The notes under the pieces: generated by a model
What the model saw: only the letters and a program-made list of their open reading frames with translations
Told to the model about the DNA's origin: nothing
Database searches by the model: none
Made by a program: the position numbers and the translations under genes
Origin: Vagococcus fessus
Lineage (GTDB): Bacteria; Bacillota; Bacilli; Lactobacillales; Vagococcaceae
Direction: 5' to 3'
Length of the DNA: 64,000 bases
NCBI RefSeq assembly: GCF_003987565.1
Contig: NZ_NGJY01000002.1
Span: 372,001-436,000, forward strand
Shown here: positions 26,047-35,049 of the stretch, piece by piece
How the letters are laid out: the number at the start of each line of letters is the position of its first letter
Numbering within the stretch: the first letter of the stretch is position 1

Positions 26047-26376
26047 ATTTAATCTATAAATATCAATAACAGTTCCGGTATAGGCATCTGCAATAAATTC
26101 ATACTGAACGAGCACTTCATCTTCTCGACGAGTAATACCACCTGTATATACTTTAGTTTTAATTGCATAACGTCTCAGCTCTTCTTTTTTCATCTGAATC
26201 CAAGCCCCTTCAATTGGCCCTTCTTCTGAGAATGATAATTTGATAGCTTCTAATACATCACTTGCACTCTTTGTCTTAGCTTTGTTTATCATTAAAGCTA
26301 ATCCGCCACCTAACACCATTCCACAAGCTAAACCCACACCTGCGGTTAGTCCTAATTTCTCCCACTCTTTTTTCAT
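26044..26376 (-). CDS. Small membrane-anchored PepSY-like protein
   Basis: A 110-residue protein with one N-terminal glycine-rich membrane helix (TAGVGLACGMVLGGGLALMI) and an extracellular-looking domain. Its VLVQYEFIADAYTGTVIDIYRLN end resembles PepSY-type beta strands. The role is unknown; homologous small genes sit next to trmB/pepA in related cocci. GAGGGGA precedes the ATG. It follows the Nudix gene by 22 nt on the same strand. Confidence 0.68.
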   Translation of the reverse strand: MKKEWEKLGLTAGVGLACGMVLGGGLALMINKAKTKSASDVLEAIKLSFSEEGPIEGAWIQMKKEELRRYAIKTKVYTGGITRREDEVLVQYEFIADAYTGTVIDIYRLN

Positions 26377-26398
26377 TATATCCCCTCTTTCGATAATT

Positions 26399-26953
26399 TT
26401 ATTTTTGACCTTCGCTAAACTCTTTTAGTTTATTATAAATGGGTAACATATGCTCTTCTTTTACTACTTTATCTAACTCGCTTATCTCAAACCATTGAAC
26501 ACCATTAGTCTCTTCCTCATTTTTAACTAATTTTTCATTTTCATCTGCAATTAATACAAATGATAGAGACAAGTGAACATGAGGCGATACCCATTTATTA
26601 TTTTTTAAATGACCTACAACAGGTAGTATATCTACACTTGCAACCTCTTCTGATAAAAACTCAAGATTTTTCAAACCTGTTTCTTCTTGAGCCTCTTTTA
26701 AAGCGACTGCTCTAAAATCATCTTCTCCATCCATATGACCACCTACCCAACCCCAAGCATCATATAGTTTATGGTTGATGAATAAAACTTTTGTTCGATC
26801 TTTATTTATAATAAAAGTTGAACTTGTATAATGAGCATAATCATTTTCTCGATACAAAAGATTATCAAAATTATTTTCTAATGAGTCAATCCTTTTCAGA
26901 GCTTCTTTCTCTTGCTCGCATCTCGGACTGTAATGTTTCAGAATTTCCTTCAT
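26399..26953 (-). CDS. Nudix hydrolase
   Basis: A 184-residue Nudix-fold protein. The Nudix box is GHMDGED...KEAQEETGL: two canonical positions are changed (Glu to Asp and Arg to Lys), but the metal-binding EExG core is intact. Such boxes (GGHxDG) are common among Nudix enzymes with isoprenoid-diphosphate or unknown substrates, so I cannot assign one. Two ATG codons (26959, 26953) follow AAGGAG; 26953 gives 9-nt spacing and is chosen over 3-nt spacing. Confidence 0.85.
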   Translation of the reverse strand: MKEILKHYSPRCEQEKEALKRIDSLENNFDNLLYRENDYAHYTSSTFIINKDRTKVLFINHKLYDAWGWVGGHMDGEDDFRAVALKEAQEETGLKNLEFLSEEVASVDILPVVGHLKNNKWVSPHVHLSLSFVLIADENEKLVKNEEETNGVQWFEISELDKVVKEEHMLPIYNKLKEFSEGQK

Positions 26954-26978
26954 GGGCATTCACTCCTTCTTAATCTCT

Positions 26979-27005
26979 ATTGTATCATAGCTTTTTTCAA
27001 AACAA
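26979..27005 (-). promoter_or_regulatory. Candidate promoter of the Nudix gene
   Basis: TTGTTT (27000-27005), short 15-nt spacer, TACAAT (26979-26984) with a TGn extension. Confidence 0.35.
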
Positions 27006-27056
27006 CCATATAAAAAAGCGAATTCATGCGTTATAATGTAGGTAATAAACGAAAGC

Positions 27057-27090
27057 GAGGTGGGCTCTGCAACTTGCAGAGAAATTTATG
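27057..27090 (+). promoter_or_regulatory. SD and start codon of pepA separated by a hairpin
   Basis: GAGGTG (27057-27062) is 25 nt from the ATG at 27088, too far for normal initiation. The spacer contains the perfect inverted repeat CTCTGC/GCAGAG (27065-27070 with 27076-27081, loop AACTT). Folding it removes 17 nt and leaves an effective spacing of 8 nt. No other SD is visible before this ATG. Homologues share this N-terminus, so the start itself is not in doubt. Confidence 0.65.
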
Positions 27091-28164
27091 GAAGAAAAAA
27101 CTTTTCAATTAATCAAGAAAATGACTGAAATTCAAGGCACAAGCGGTTTCGAAGACGACGTACGTGAAGTAATGACTAAGGAAATGACTCCTTTTGTCGA
27201 CAAAATTGAATACGATGGTTTAGGTGGCGTATTCGGGATTAAAAAAAGTAAAGCTGAAAACGCACCACGCGTTATGTTAGCTGCTCACATGGATGAAGTT
27301 GGGTTCATGTTAGCACAAATCCAAGATAACGGTATGTTCCGTGTTGTTCCTTTGGGCGGATGGAATCCATACGTTGTCTCAGCACAACGTTACACATTAA
27401 AAACACGTAAAGGTAACTACCCTGTTATTTCTTCATCAGTTCCACCACATTTATTACGAGGTACTGACGGACAATCTAAAGTTGAAGCTGCTGATATCTT
27501 ATTCGATGCTGGTTTCGATTCTAAAGAAGAAGCTGAAAGCTATGGCGTACGTCCTGGTGACAGTATTGTTCCAGAATCTACAACAATTAAAACTGCTAAT
27601 GGCAAAAATATCATCAGTAAAGCTTGGGATAACCGTTACGGCTGTAGCTTAGTTATCGAAGTTTTAGAAGCTCTTAAAGATGTTGAACTACCCTTCACAT
27701 TAATCGCAGGAGCAAACGTTCAAGAAGAAGTTGGCTTACGTGGAGCTAAACCTTCTACAAATAAATTTAAACCAGATTTATTCTTCGCAGTTGACTGCTC
27801 ACCTGCTAATGATTTAAATGGTAAAAAAGATACTTATGGTCACTTAGGTGAAGGATTCTTAGTTCGTATTTTCGATCCAGGCATGATTACTTTAGGTCGT
27901 ATGCGTAACTTTATCTTAGACGTTGCAGAAGGCAACAATATTAAACACCAATACTTTGTTTCTAAAGGCGGTACTGATGCTGGTGCGGCTCACTTAGCTA
28001 ATGATGGTGTTCCTAGTGCTGTTATCGGTGTGGCTGGACGTTATATCCATACTCACCAAACTATGTTTAATATCGAAGATTACGAATCAGCTAAAGAAAT
28101 GGTTCTTACAATTATGAACACATTAGATGCTGACAAAGTAAACGAAATTATTTACGGAAAGTAG
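27088..28164 (+). CDS. pepA: M42 family glutamyl aminopeptidase
   Basis: A 358-residue cytoplasmic dinuclear-metal aminopeptidase. Metal ligands and catalytic residues are visible: AAHMDEVGF (His and Asp), SKAWDNRYGC (bridging Asp), NVQEEVGLRGA (catalytic Glu pair), VDCSPAND and the late HTHQTMFN. The family (PepA/YsdC/YtoP) removes acidic or other N-terminal residues. It heads the pepA-ytpP-uspA-ytpR run on the plus strand, with only 9 nt before the next gene. Its ribosome-binding site is separated from the ATG by a hairpin. Confidence 0.94.
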   Translation: MEEKTFQLIKKMTEIQGTSGFEDDVREVMTKEMTPFVDKIEYDGLGGVFGIKKSKAENAPRVMLAAHMDEVGFMLAQIQDNGMFRVVPLGGWNPYVVSAQRYTLKTRKGNYPVISSSVPPHLLRGTDGQSKVEAADILFDAGFDSKEEAESYGVRPGDSIVPESTTIKTANGKNIISKAWDNRYGCSLVIEVLEALKDVELPFTLIAGANVQEEVGLRGAKPSTNKFKPDLFFAVDCSPANDLNGKKDTYGHLGEGFLVRIFDPGMITLGRMRNFILDVAEGNNIKHQYFVSKGGTDAGAAHLANDGVPSAVIGVAGRYIHTHQTMFNIEDYESAKEMVLTIMNTLDADKVNEIIYGK

Positions 28165-28173
28165 GCTTTTATT

Positions 28174-28491
28174 TTGATTATCCCAACTTCATATGAAGAA
28201 TTAGCAAACTATGTTGAGAATGACAATTGCGTCTTTTTCTTCACAGCAGAATGGTGTGGCGACTGTGTTTTTATTAAACCAGTTATGCCAGAAATTTCTG
28301 AAATGTACCCTGATTACAAATTTATTCAAGTTGATCGCGATGAATTTATCGACTTATGTGGAGAATGGGCGATCTTCGGTATCCCTAGTTTTGTTGTCAC
28401 AAGCAAAGGCAAAGAAGTGGCCCGTCTTGTAAATAAAGAACGTAAGACAAAAGAACAAGTTATTACATTCTTAAATGATGCCATAAAATAA
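28174..28491 (+). CDS. ytpP: Thioredoxin-like protein YtpP
   Basis: A 105-residue thioredoxin-fold protein with active site WCGDC near residue 26 and a cis-proline in FGIPSFVV. The start must be the TTG at 28174 (weak TAGG 8 nt upstream), because the next in-frame Met lies after the active site. YtpP has been linked to bacillithiol-related redox reactions in B. subtilis; that role here is inference. It is co-directional with pepA and ytpR, as in Bacillus. Confidence 0.9.
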   Translation: MIIPTSYEELANYVENDNCVFFFTAEWCGDCVFIKPVMPEISEMYPDYKFIQVDRDEFIDLCGEWAIFGIPSFVVTSKGKEVARLVNKERKTKEQVITFLNDAIK

Positions 28492-28513
28492 CCCCTTAAG
28501 GAAGGTGAGTCAC

Positions 28514-28969
28514 ATGTTAGAAACACAAGAATATCAACGTATTTTAGTCGGAATAGATGGTAGTGACCAAGCACGCGAAGCTTTTGATAAAGCTCTTGCA
28601 GTAGCTGAAAGAAACAAAGCCAAAATTTTCGTTGCTCATATTATTGAAAACAGATTATATGGCAACATGGGATACTCACTTGTCAACCCGGATTTAATTC
28701 AACAAGAAACAGACCGCTCTAAAGAGGTCTTAGAAGAATATAAAGAATACGCTCATTCTAAAGGTATCGATGAAGTCGAAACCATTTTAGCATTTGGCTC
28801 ACCTAAGACCTTAATGGCGGAAGACTTGCCAACAGCTCACAAAACTGATTTAATAATGGTTGGGCAGTCTGGCCTAAGTGCAGTTGAAAAATTAATGATG
28901 GGAAGTGTCAGTGATTATATCATTCGTCATGCCCCATGTGACGTTTTAGTTGTACGTCCAGAAAAATAA
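28514..28969 (+). CDS. Universal stress protein (UspA family)
   Basis: A 151-residue UspA-fold protein. The N-terminal RILVGIDGSDQA and the ATP-binding-type loop VGQSGLSAVEKLMMGSVSDYII are canonical. Start 28514 is an ATG behind AAGGAAGGTG; a GTG at 28505 lies inside that SD and is rejected. Insertion between ytpP and ytpR suggests it belongs to the same stress-linked transcript. Its specific role is unknown. Confidence 0.92.
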   Translation: MLETQEYQRILVGIDGSDQAREAFDKALAVAERNKAKIFVAHIIENRLYGNMGYSLVNPDLIQQETDRSKEVLEEYKEYAHSKGIDEVETILAFGSPKTLMAEDLPTAHKTDLIMVGQSGLSAVEKLMMGSVSDYIIRHAPCDVLVVRPEK

Positions 28970-28997
28970 GCTTAATCACGGTTTAAAGGAGATTATC

Positions 28998-29624
28998 ATG
29001 ATTTTTAGTTATAACAAAGAACATGTTGGTGACACACTTTTAGTCACTGTTGCAAATGCTGCAGGCAATCCTGTCGCATCAGAATCAAAAGGAAACATTA
29101 CACGTGTTTTCGTAGAAGAAACAAAAGAAACTGTTGGGTGGAATTTCTTCAACCTAAGCTCACTTCTACCTAACTTAACTGGTAACGGTCAAGTTTATCC
29201 GTCAACTGAAGAGATTGCTGCTTTGAACTCAGCTTTAAAAGAAGCAGGTTTCTCTGAAACATTAGAAGATGACGGTCGTCCTAAGATTGTTGTTGGCTAT
29301 GTTAAAGAATGTGAAGCTCATCCAGATTCAGATCACCTATCTGTTACCCAAACAGAAGTTGACAATGGTGAGGTTTTACAAATCGTATGTGGTGCTTCAA
29401 ACATCAAACAAGGCTTAACAGTCGTGGTTGCAAAACCTGGTGCTATGATGCCTGACGGTATGATGATTTGGCCAGGTGCTTTACGTGGTGTTGAAAGTCT
29501 TGGTATGATTTGCTCTGCTAAAGAATTACACGTACCAAATGCTCCTGAAGCTAAAGGTATATTAGAATTACCTGAAACGATGACAGTCGGCGAAGTTTTT
29601 GACGCTGCATCATACAAACTATAA
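28998..29624 (+). CDS. ytpR: YtpR family tRNA-binding domain protein
   Basis: A 208-residue protein with an N-terminal DUF4479-type region and a C-terminal EMAP/OB-fold tRNA-binding domain (VGYVKECEAHPDSDHLSV through AKPGAMMPDG and GMICSAKEL). The same domain occurs at the N-terminus of PheT, but no synthetase is attached. Start 28998 has AAAGGAGATT; upstream in-frame codons overlap the uspA end. The cellular role is not established. A strong terminator follows. Confidence 0.9.
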   Translation: MIFSYNKEHVGDTLLVTVANAAGNPVASESKGNITRVFVEETKETVGWNFFNLSSLLPNLTGNGQVYPSTEEIAALNSALKEAGFSETLEDDGRPKIVVGYVKECEAHPDSDHLSVTQTEVDNGEVLQIVCGASNIKQGLTVVVAKPGAMMPDGMMIWPGALRGVESLGMICSAKELHVPNAPEAKGILELPETMTVGEVFDAASYKL

Positions 29625-29663
29625 AAAAAAGAGTTAACCTTCTTGAAGGTTAACTCTTTTTTT
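29624..29663. terminator. Bidirectional terminator ytpR / yhaM
   Basis: An 18-bp perfect stem (29624-29641 with 29646-29663) including A- and T-runs. It closes both converging transcripts. Confidence 0.92.
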
Positions 29664-30603
29664 ATACGTTTGGACGGTAAAAACTACGGTTGTCCATTCC
29701 AAATATACGTTCTGTAAACTCACCCGGTCCTACTTGTTTTACAGAGCCTAACATCATTTGAATAGATGCATCCATGTTGTCAATTTGATGAAGTACTTCG
29801 GCTTCAATAATACGTGGTCTTACTGGTGAACCATATTCTAGTAAACCATGATGAGATAAAATCATATGTTTTAATAAAATAACATCTTCAGAACGCTCAT
29901 CAATTTTTAGTTGTACACAGGCTTTACTAATTTCTTCGTCAACTAGTACAATATGACCAATTAAATTTCCAGCTAGTGTGTATTCTGTGGAAACCGGACC
30001 AGATAATTCAATCACTTTTCCTAAATCATGTAAAATAACACCTGAGTAAAGTAATGAGGCATTTAATTCGGGATACTCTTTACACAATGCTTTCGCAATA
30101 CGCAGCATACTTACCGTATGATATGCTAAACCACCTGCAAATGCATGGTGATTACGTTTAGCTGCTGGAAACTCGTAAAATTCCGTTTGATATTCTGTTA
30201 ATAAATGACGAACAATACGATTCCAGGTTGCATTTGTAATTTCAAAAATAGTTTCTGTTATTTCTTCAACCATTTCTTCTTGCTTCACTGGTGATTTTTC
30301 CATATATAAAGTCGGATCGTTAGGTTCACCTTCTACAGCTAGACGCAATTGCAAGATTTTAATTTGAGCATTTCCTTGATAAACCTCACGCTTACCTGAT
30401 AAGGATACAACGCTACCTGCAACAAAGCGACTAATTTCTTCTTCTGATGCTCCCCAAAATTTACCATCAATTGATCCTGAAGTATCTTGAAACGTAAAAG
30501 CGATAAATTTCTTACCGTTTTTTGCTACTCGAACATCTGCTTGTTTAACATATACAAAAATTTCAAATGTTTCATCTAGGGCAAGCTCTCTTAATTTTTT
30601 CAT
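29662..30603 (-). CDS. yhaM: 3'-5' exoribonuclease YhaM
   Basis: A 313-residue exoribonuclease with an N-terminal OB-fold (about 12-90, QDTSGSIDGKFW) and a C-terminal HD domain. Its metal-binding residues appear as H (HHAFAGGLAYHT), HD (VILHDLGK) and later H (LSHHGLLEYGSP). YhaM trims single-stranded RNA 3' ends. It lies 12 nt after yhaN on the same strand, matching the Firmicute yhaO-yhaN-yhaM order. Confidence 0.95.
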   Translation of the reverse strand: MKKLRELALDETFEIFVYVKQADVRVAKNGKKFIAFTFQDTSGSIDGKFWGASEEEISRFVAGSVVSLSGKREVYQGNAQIKILQLRLAVEGEPNDPTLYMEKSPVKQEEMVEEITETIFEITNATWNRIVRHLLTEYQTEFYEFPAAKRNHHAFAGGLAYHTVSMLRIAKALCKEYPELNASLLYSGVILHDLGKVIELSGPVSTEYTLAGNLIGHIVLVDEEISKACVQLKIDERSEDVILLKHMILSHHGLLEYGSPVRPRIIEAEVLHQIDNMDASIQMMLGSVKQVGPGEFTERIFGMDNRSFYRPNV

Positions 30604-30615
30604 CTCTCTTCTCCT

Positions 30616-33285
30616 TTATAAATAATCCATTTTAAGCTCATTCACTTCTGCGTAAGTCATCAGTTCTTGATCAGAACTTAAACAAATCACTTGGTTAGCT
30701 TGGCTCATTTTTTGTAAGACATTAAACAATTGTATTTTACGTTGCTGGTCATAATGTAACCAAGCATCATCAATGATTAATGGAGCTTTTATTTCTTCTT
30801 GATAAGAAAGTATGAAAGCCAATCTTACTGATAATATCAACTGATCACGTGTCCCTGTTGATAATTCATCTAAATGATAACATACTCCCTCTTGATTACA
30901 AATAACTAAATGACCTTCTGACAAAAGGCATGTCACATATCTTTCATCTGTTAATTCAGATAATATATCTGAAACATATTCCAACAAATTCCCTAGTCGT
31001 TCTGATGTCAAACGCTCTAATAACTGTGTGACAACTTCTTCTCCAAGTTTATAGGTAGACCATTGTTCACTCAGTCTAGTCAACTCAGACTCTAACTCAG
31101 ATTGTTCTTGGTAAAGGACTGCTAAGCTACCATCTGATTCTTGTTGTTTTAAATCAAAACGATATTCCTGCAACTTATTAGATAGCATCGTTTGTTCTAA
31201 TTTCAATTGTTCCAACTCTTGTGACAATTTGCTATAGCTCTCTTTAAGCTTCTCTTCTGAATAGTTTATTTCACCAACATAAAGTCCTGACAGTTGTTGT
31301 TCTAGATAATATAATCGATTGTCATTCTCTTTTTTCTCTTCTGATTCCGCTAACCATAATTTGACATCTTCTATGGTTCTTAGCTGTCCATCTGACAATG
31401 CTAACATGTTTTGCTTAAGTTCAGTTTCACGCTGGGTTAGCTCTGCTAATGTCAGCCCCTGATGAACTGATTCACCTGTTTGGGTTAACTCAAGTTGTTG
31501 TTTTGCCTTATCTCCTACTTCATTATAAAATCGTTGCAACTCACTCAACCACTTCTCTTTACTGAACTTATGAGGTGGCAACCATTCTTTCATGAAAGAC
31601 ATTCTCTCTTGATATCGTGTAAATTGATCATCAAGTGAGGCTAGCTCTATCTGTTGGTCTTCTATTCTTTGAATAAGAGTTTCTTCTTGCACAAGTAAAG
31701 GAATAGCATTACACCAATTCTCTGCAGGTTGATCGACGTTCAGGTTATATTTCCTTGCAACTTGTTCCTTCTCATATAGAAGTACTTGCTTTATTTGTTC
31801 AAGATTTTCTTTTCTTTTAACTAATTCTTCCGGAAGCACTTCTTTAAGTTGTCGTTTTTTTGAAACTGCTAGTAACTGTTTAGTTGTCATAAAGCGCCAT
31901 GACCATAACCCAATTGTTACTATACCTAACAGTACAAAAAAAACCCCTACACTGGCGTAAGAAAGTATTAAGAGTAAGAACCCAATACCTAGTATTCCTA
32001 TTGGAGCAACCAACCATTTTAGCAACTGAGCTTTTTCACTTTCCAAATGAGCTAGGTAATAATTTTCTTTAGAACGCTCTTCTTGAACAGCTTGTATCCA
32101 TTCTACTTCTAGTTTTTCGTAATCATGCTCTTGCTCCGCTACACGCTCAATTTCTTTTTGAGCATCTTCAGTTATTTTAAGGCGCGATGTTCCTGCATGG
32201 TTTATAGTTACCGTTTGATTTAACTTTTCGGTTACTTGCTTCAAATCATGTTCCAATTCTGTAATAGTTTCACGTATCCACGACTCTTTTAATAAAACCT
32301 GCTCTACCTCTGAAAAGTGCAAACTCGCTTCTTCTAATTCCGATTCATTTGCTATATAAAACGTTACAGCTGGTGACACTGTTGCTTGATTGATCAATGC
32401 CAACTGAGCTGATTGATAGGTTTCTTTTTGATCTTGAAGATACTCATATCTCACTAACAACTCTTGAAGGTCTTTCTTTTTAGACTCTTCAAAATCAAAC
32501 CCCATCAGCAGTTTATCCTTTAAAAGGCTTTGGTATTCCTTATATAAATCGTATGATTTTATTTGTTTGGAAATAAGTTGTCGGCTTTCGTCAACAGATT
32601 GACACTTCTTTTGATTTTCTTGAAGTTCTTTAGTTGCTTGTTTCTCACTAGTAAGCAGTGTACGGTAGTTTTTTTCATTCGCTTCTTTCTGAGCAATCAA
32701 TCGTTTCAAGTCTCGATATGTTTCGAGTTGTTGATTAAGCTCTGGTACTCGTCCTTTTACTTTATAAAGTTTTTGACGTTCTTTATTATAGTCGTCTGCT
32801 AGTTGCATCAAGCGATGACTCCCAGTTGCACCTATAGAAAGTAGAGACCGTTGCAGGGCTTCTTCTGAAAGACCTTTGTACTGAAAAAGTTGTTCAGGAT
32901 CTAGGCTATAAATTTCATCAAATAATGTTGAAGTCAAAGGGGCAAGTAACTCTTTTAACGTTTGGTCATCTCCCTCTATCCCTTCTTCAAAATAAACCTT
33001 AGCTTTCCCTTTATGGCTTCCTTCAAATCGTTCTATTTTCACATCACCATACCCTGGCACTGTCAGCCATAAACGTCCTCCAAATTGATCGGTATCATGA
33101 GGCTTGTATAGTTGAGTCTTTTTATTACGTGTAGAAAAGCCAAATAACATGGTTCTTATAAAGTGATACAGAGTGGATTTACCAGCTTCATTATCTCCGT
33201 ATAGTACCATCATGTCTGGTGAAATAGTTACGGTTTTATTGCGCCAATGTCCAAAGGCTACTATTTCTAATCGTCTAATTCTCAT
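30616..33285 (-). CDS. yhaN: SbcC/Rad50-like ATPase YhaN with membrane segments
   Basis: An 889-residue AAA_27/SMC-like ATPase. Walker A YGDNEAGKST is near residue 29, long coiled coils follow, and an ABC-like signature LSTGTRDQ is near 805 with Walker B LIIDDAW near 837. Unlike SbcC it has no CxxC zinc hook. Instead, two adjacent hydrophobic helices (about 418-462) lie in the middle, which would place the coiled-coil tip at the membrane. ATG 33285 has GAGGTG 9 nt upstream and overlaps the yhaO stop by 11 nt. Its partner is yhaO; the DNA substrate is unknown. Confidence 0.92.
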   Translation of the reverse strand: MRIRRLEIVAFGHWRNKTVTISPDMMVLYGDNEAGKSTLYHFIRTMLFGFSTRNKKTQLYKPHDTDQFGGRLWLTVPGYGDVKIERFEGSHKGKAKVYFEEGIEGDDQTLKELLAPLTSTLFDEIYSLDPEQLFQYKGLSEEALQRSLLSIGATGSHRLMQLADDYNKERQKLYKVKGRVPELNQQLETYRDLKRLIAQKEANEKNYRTLLTSEKQATKELQENQKKCQSVDESRQLISKQIKSYDLYKEYQSLLKDKLLMGFDFEESKKKDLQELLVRYEYLQDQKETYQSAQLALINQATVSPAVTFYIANESELEEASLHFSEVEQVLLKESWIRETITELEHDLKQVTEKLNQTVTINHAGTSRLKITEDAQKEIERVAEQEHDYEKLEVEWIQAVQEERSKENYYLAHLESEKAQLLKWLVAPIGILGIGFLLLILSYASVGVFFVLLGIVTIGLWSWRFMTTKQLLAVSKKRQLKEVLPEELVKRKENLEQIKQVLLYEKEQVARKYNLNVDQPAENWCNAIPLLVQEETLIQRIEDQQIELASLDDQFTRYQERMSFMKEWLPPHKFSKEKWLSELQRFYNEVGDKAKQQLELTQTGESVHQGLTLAELTQRETELKQNMLALSDGQLRTIEDVKLWLAESEEKKENDNRLYYLEQQLSGLYVGEINYSEEKLKESYSKLSQELEQLKLEQTMLSNKLQEYRFDLKQQESDGSLAVLYQEQSELESELTRLSEQWSTYKLGEEVVTQLLERLTSERLGNLLEYVSDILSELTDERYVTCLLSEGHLVICNQEGVCYHLDELSTGTRDQLILSVRLAFILSYQEEIKAPLIIDDAWLHYDQQRKIQLFNVLQKMSQANQVICLSSDQELMTYAEVNELKMDYL

Positions 33286-34525
33286 ATTTAGCAGCACCTC
33301 TTCCACCTAAATCGTTTAATAATTGTTGATAAGTTTCATAAAAAACGGCTTCTTTAAAGCGACTATCTTGCTCTAAAATTTGTCTTAGCTCTGGTTGTTT
33401 TAATAAATCTAACACGGTCTGATTAAACTTCTCTTCTGTATTGAATGCTACAATTTCATCTTGTATAGCTTGTGCTGATAATCCTAATGGAAGTGTCAAC
33501 CTATCTATTAATGTTTCTTGGGATAGGCTAACAAGCCATACTTGTTCGTTAGATAACTTATATAATTGCTCTTGTAAATAACTTAACACTTCTAGTTGCT
33601 CTAACTCTTTGCTAATTTCCTGACGTAATTGTTCAGGGATATCACACCATTCAAGGAGTGCGAAGGTTATATTCTCACCTTTCCAACTCACGTTGTTAAA
33701 TTGTTCCTCTGTCTCAACTAAACACTCACTTAGCGTTCTTGCATATTTCAAGCTGATGCTAACTTTCTGCCAAGCAATTTTAGCAACTGGTAACCACTCT
33801 AGCGAAACCTCTTTTCCAGTCATCCCAACTATTACTACACCTCGACTGTTTATTTCTTTTCTAGTATGTCCTATTGGCGATCCGGGGTAAACCATCAATG
33901 GTTCCTCACTTATAAATTGAGGTTGATGAATGTGACCTAACGCCCAATAGTCATAACCTTTTTCTTTTAATTCTGCTAAGTTAAACGGTGCATATCTATC
34001 TGTATCAACATTTCCAGATTGAAGTTGACCATGATATAAACCAATGTGATACGTGCTATCTATACTCTTTACAGGGAATTTTTTTCCCTTATTGTCCGAC
34101 AACCACTTTGATTGGTAAGAAAAACCACTCACAGAAACTAACTCACCTGTTTTTAGACGTACGTCAACTGTTTCAATTTCCTCACTAATTATGATATGAA
34201 CATTATTCGGAAAGTCAAACCAATACTTTTCAGGAGCGTAATAATCATGATTACCAAACGTAAGAACAGTTGGAATATCGTATTGTTCCAATCTTTTTAG
34301 ACCGTTGATGAAGTGATGCTGACTGTTAACTGATATTACGGATTGATGAAAGGTGTCACCTACTATTACAACTAAATCAACGTCTTTCTCTATAGCTAAA
34401 GCAACTGTATTTTTCCAAGCATTCAGGTTCTCATTTGCTAATTTCTCCCTAACTTTTCTTGGTAACTTCCCAAGTCCTTCAAATGCCTGATCCATATGCA
34501 AATCTGCAACATGTAAGATTTTCAT
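33275..34525 (-). CDS. yhaO: SbcD-like metallophosphoesterase YhaO
   Basis: A 416-residue calcineurin-like nuclease subunit paired with YhaN. Metal-binding motifs: DLHMD (8-12), GDTFHQ, GNHDYY, GLYHGQL and GHIHQP. It is a second Mre11-Rad50-like module in the same window as SbcCD. ATG is preceded by AAAGGAGGCGG. It is first in the yhaO-yhaN-yhaM transcript. Confidence 0.93.
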   Translation of the reverse strand: MKILHVADLHMDQAFEGLGKLPRKVREKLANENLNAWKNTVALAIEKDVDLVVIVGDTFHQSVISVNSQHHFINGLKRLEQYDIPTVLTFGNHDYYAPEKYWFDFPNNVHIIISEEIETVDVRLKTGELVSVSGFSYQSKWLSDNKGKKFPVKSIDSTYHIGLYHGQLQSGNVDTDRYAPFNLAELKEKGYDYWALGHIHQPQFISEEPLMVYPGSPIGHTRKEINSRGVVIVGMTGKEVSLEWLPVAKIAWQKVSISLKYARTLSECLVETEEQFNNVSWKGENITFALLEWCDIPEQLRQEISKELEQLEVLSYLQEQLYKLSNEQVWLVSLSQETLIDRLTLPLGLSAQAIQDEIVAFNTEEKFNQTVLDLLKQPELRQILEQDSRFKEAVFYETYQQLLNDLGGRGAAKYEN

Positions 34526-34570
34526 GCTACCGCCTCCTTTCCAACTACCAAATGTATGTTCTTATTTTAA

Positions 34571-34612
34571 CAAAAAAAAACGAAGGACTCCACCTTTTAC
34601 AGGGAGCCTTCG
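34571..34612 (-). terminator. Terminator of yheA
   Basis: A hairpin of CGAAGG(A)CTCC with GGAG(C)CTTCG (34581-34612), followed on the minus strand by nine T. Confidence 0.85.
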
Positions 34613-34620
34613 AGAAAGTT

Positions 34621-34968
34621 TTAAACTTCAGCGTATAATTCTTGGATAGGTTTCATAATGACACGATTTAAATCATTAATAATCATGCTGAACCCTTGTT
34701 CTTTTGTCATTAATTCGTTGATTAAGTCAGACTCTTGAACTTTTTCAGCTAGTTCTTGAGCTAATTTAGCATCGTCTTCAGAGAACTCTTGACCTTGCAT
34801 TTGTTTTTGTTGTAATTCCATTTGTAATGTTTGGAATTCTTTAAATAATTTAAAAGTTGCTTCGTCAGCTTTAACACCTTCAAATGCTTCTCTTAAAGCT
34901 AAAAATTCTGGTAATTCACGGATTTCTTTTTCAATTTGGTTCGCACTATCATAAATATTAACAGTCAT
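34621..34968 (-). CDS. YlbF/YmcA family protein (YheA-like)
   Basis: A 115-residue all-helical cytoplasmic protein of the YlbF/YmcA (DUF964) family, recognised from [25 protein letters not shown] and [18 protein letters not shown]. Bacillus relatives form the Y-complex that guides RNase Y; the YheA branch has no settled role. It lies between PBP1A/2A and yhaO, a context shared with Listeria and other Bacilli. It has its own terminator and a plausible -10 element. Confidence 0.88.
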   Translation of the reverse strand: MTVNIYDSANQIEKEIRELPEFLALREAFEGVKADEATFKLFKEFQTLQMELQQKQMQGQEFSEDDAKLAQELAEKVQESDLINELMTKEQGFSMIINDLNRVIMKPIQELYAEV

Positions 34969-35002
34969 AACTAACTTCCTCTCTCTTTTTAAAGTCCTAT
35001 AC

Positions 35003-35011
35003 AGTATAACA
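35003..35011 (-). promoter_or_regulatory. Extended -10 element before yheA
   Basis: TGTTATACT (TATACT at 35003-35008) without a clear -35, about 35 nt ahead of yheA. Confidence 0.4.
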
Positions 35012-35049
35012 TTCTACCTTGTTTTTTACTAATTTTCTACCTCAAATAC

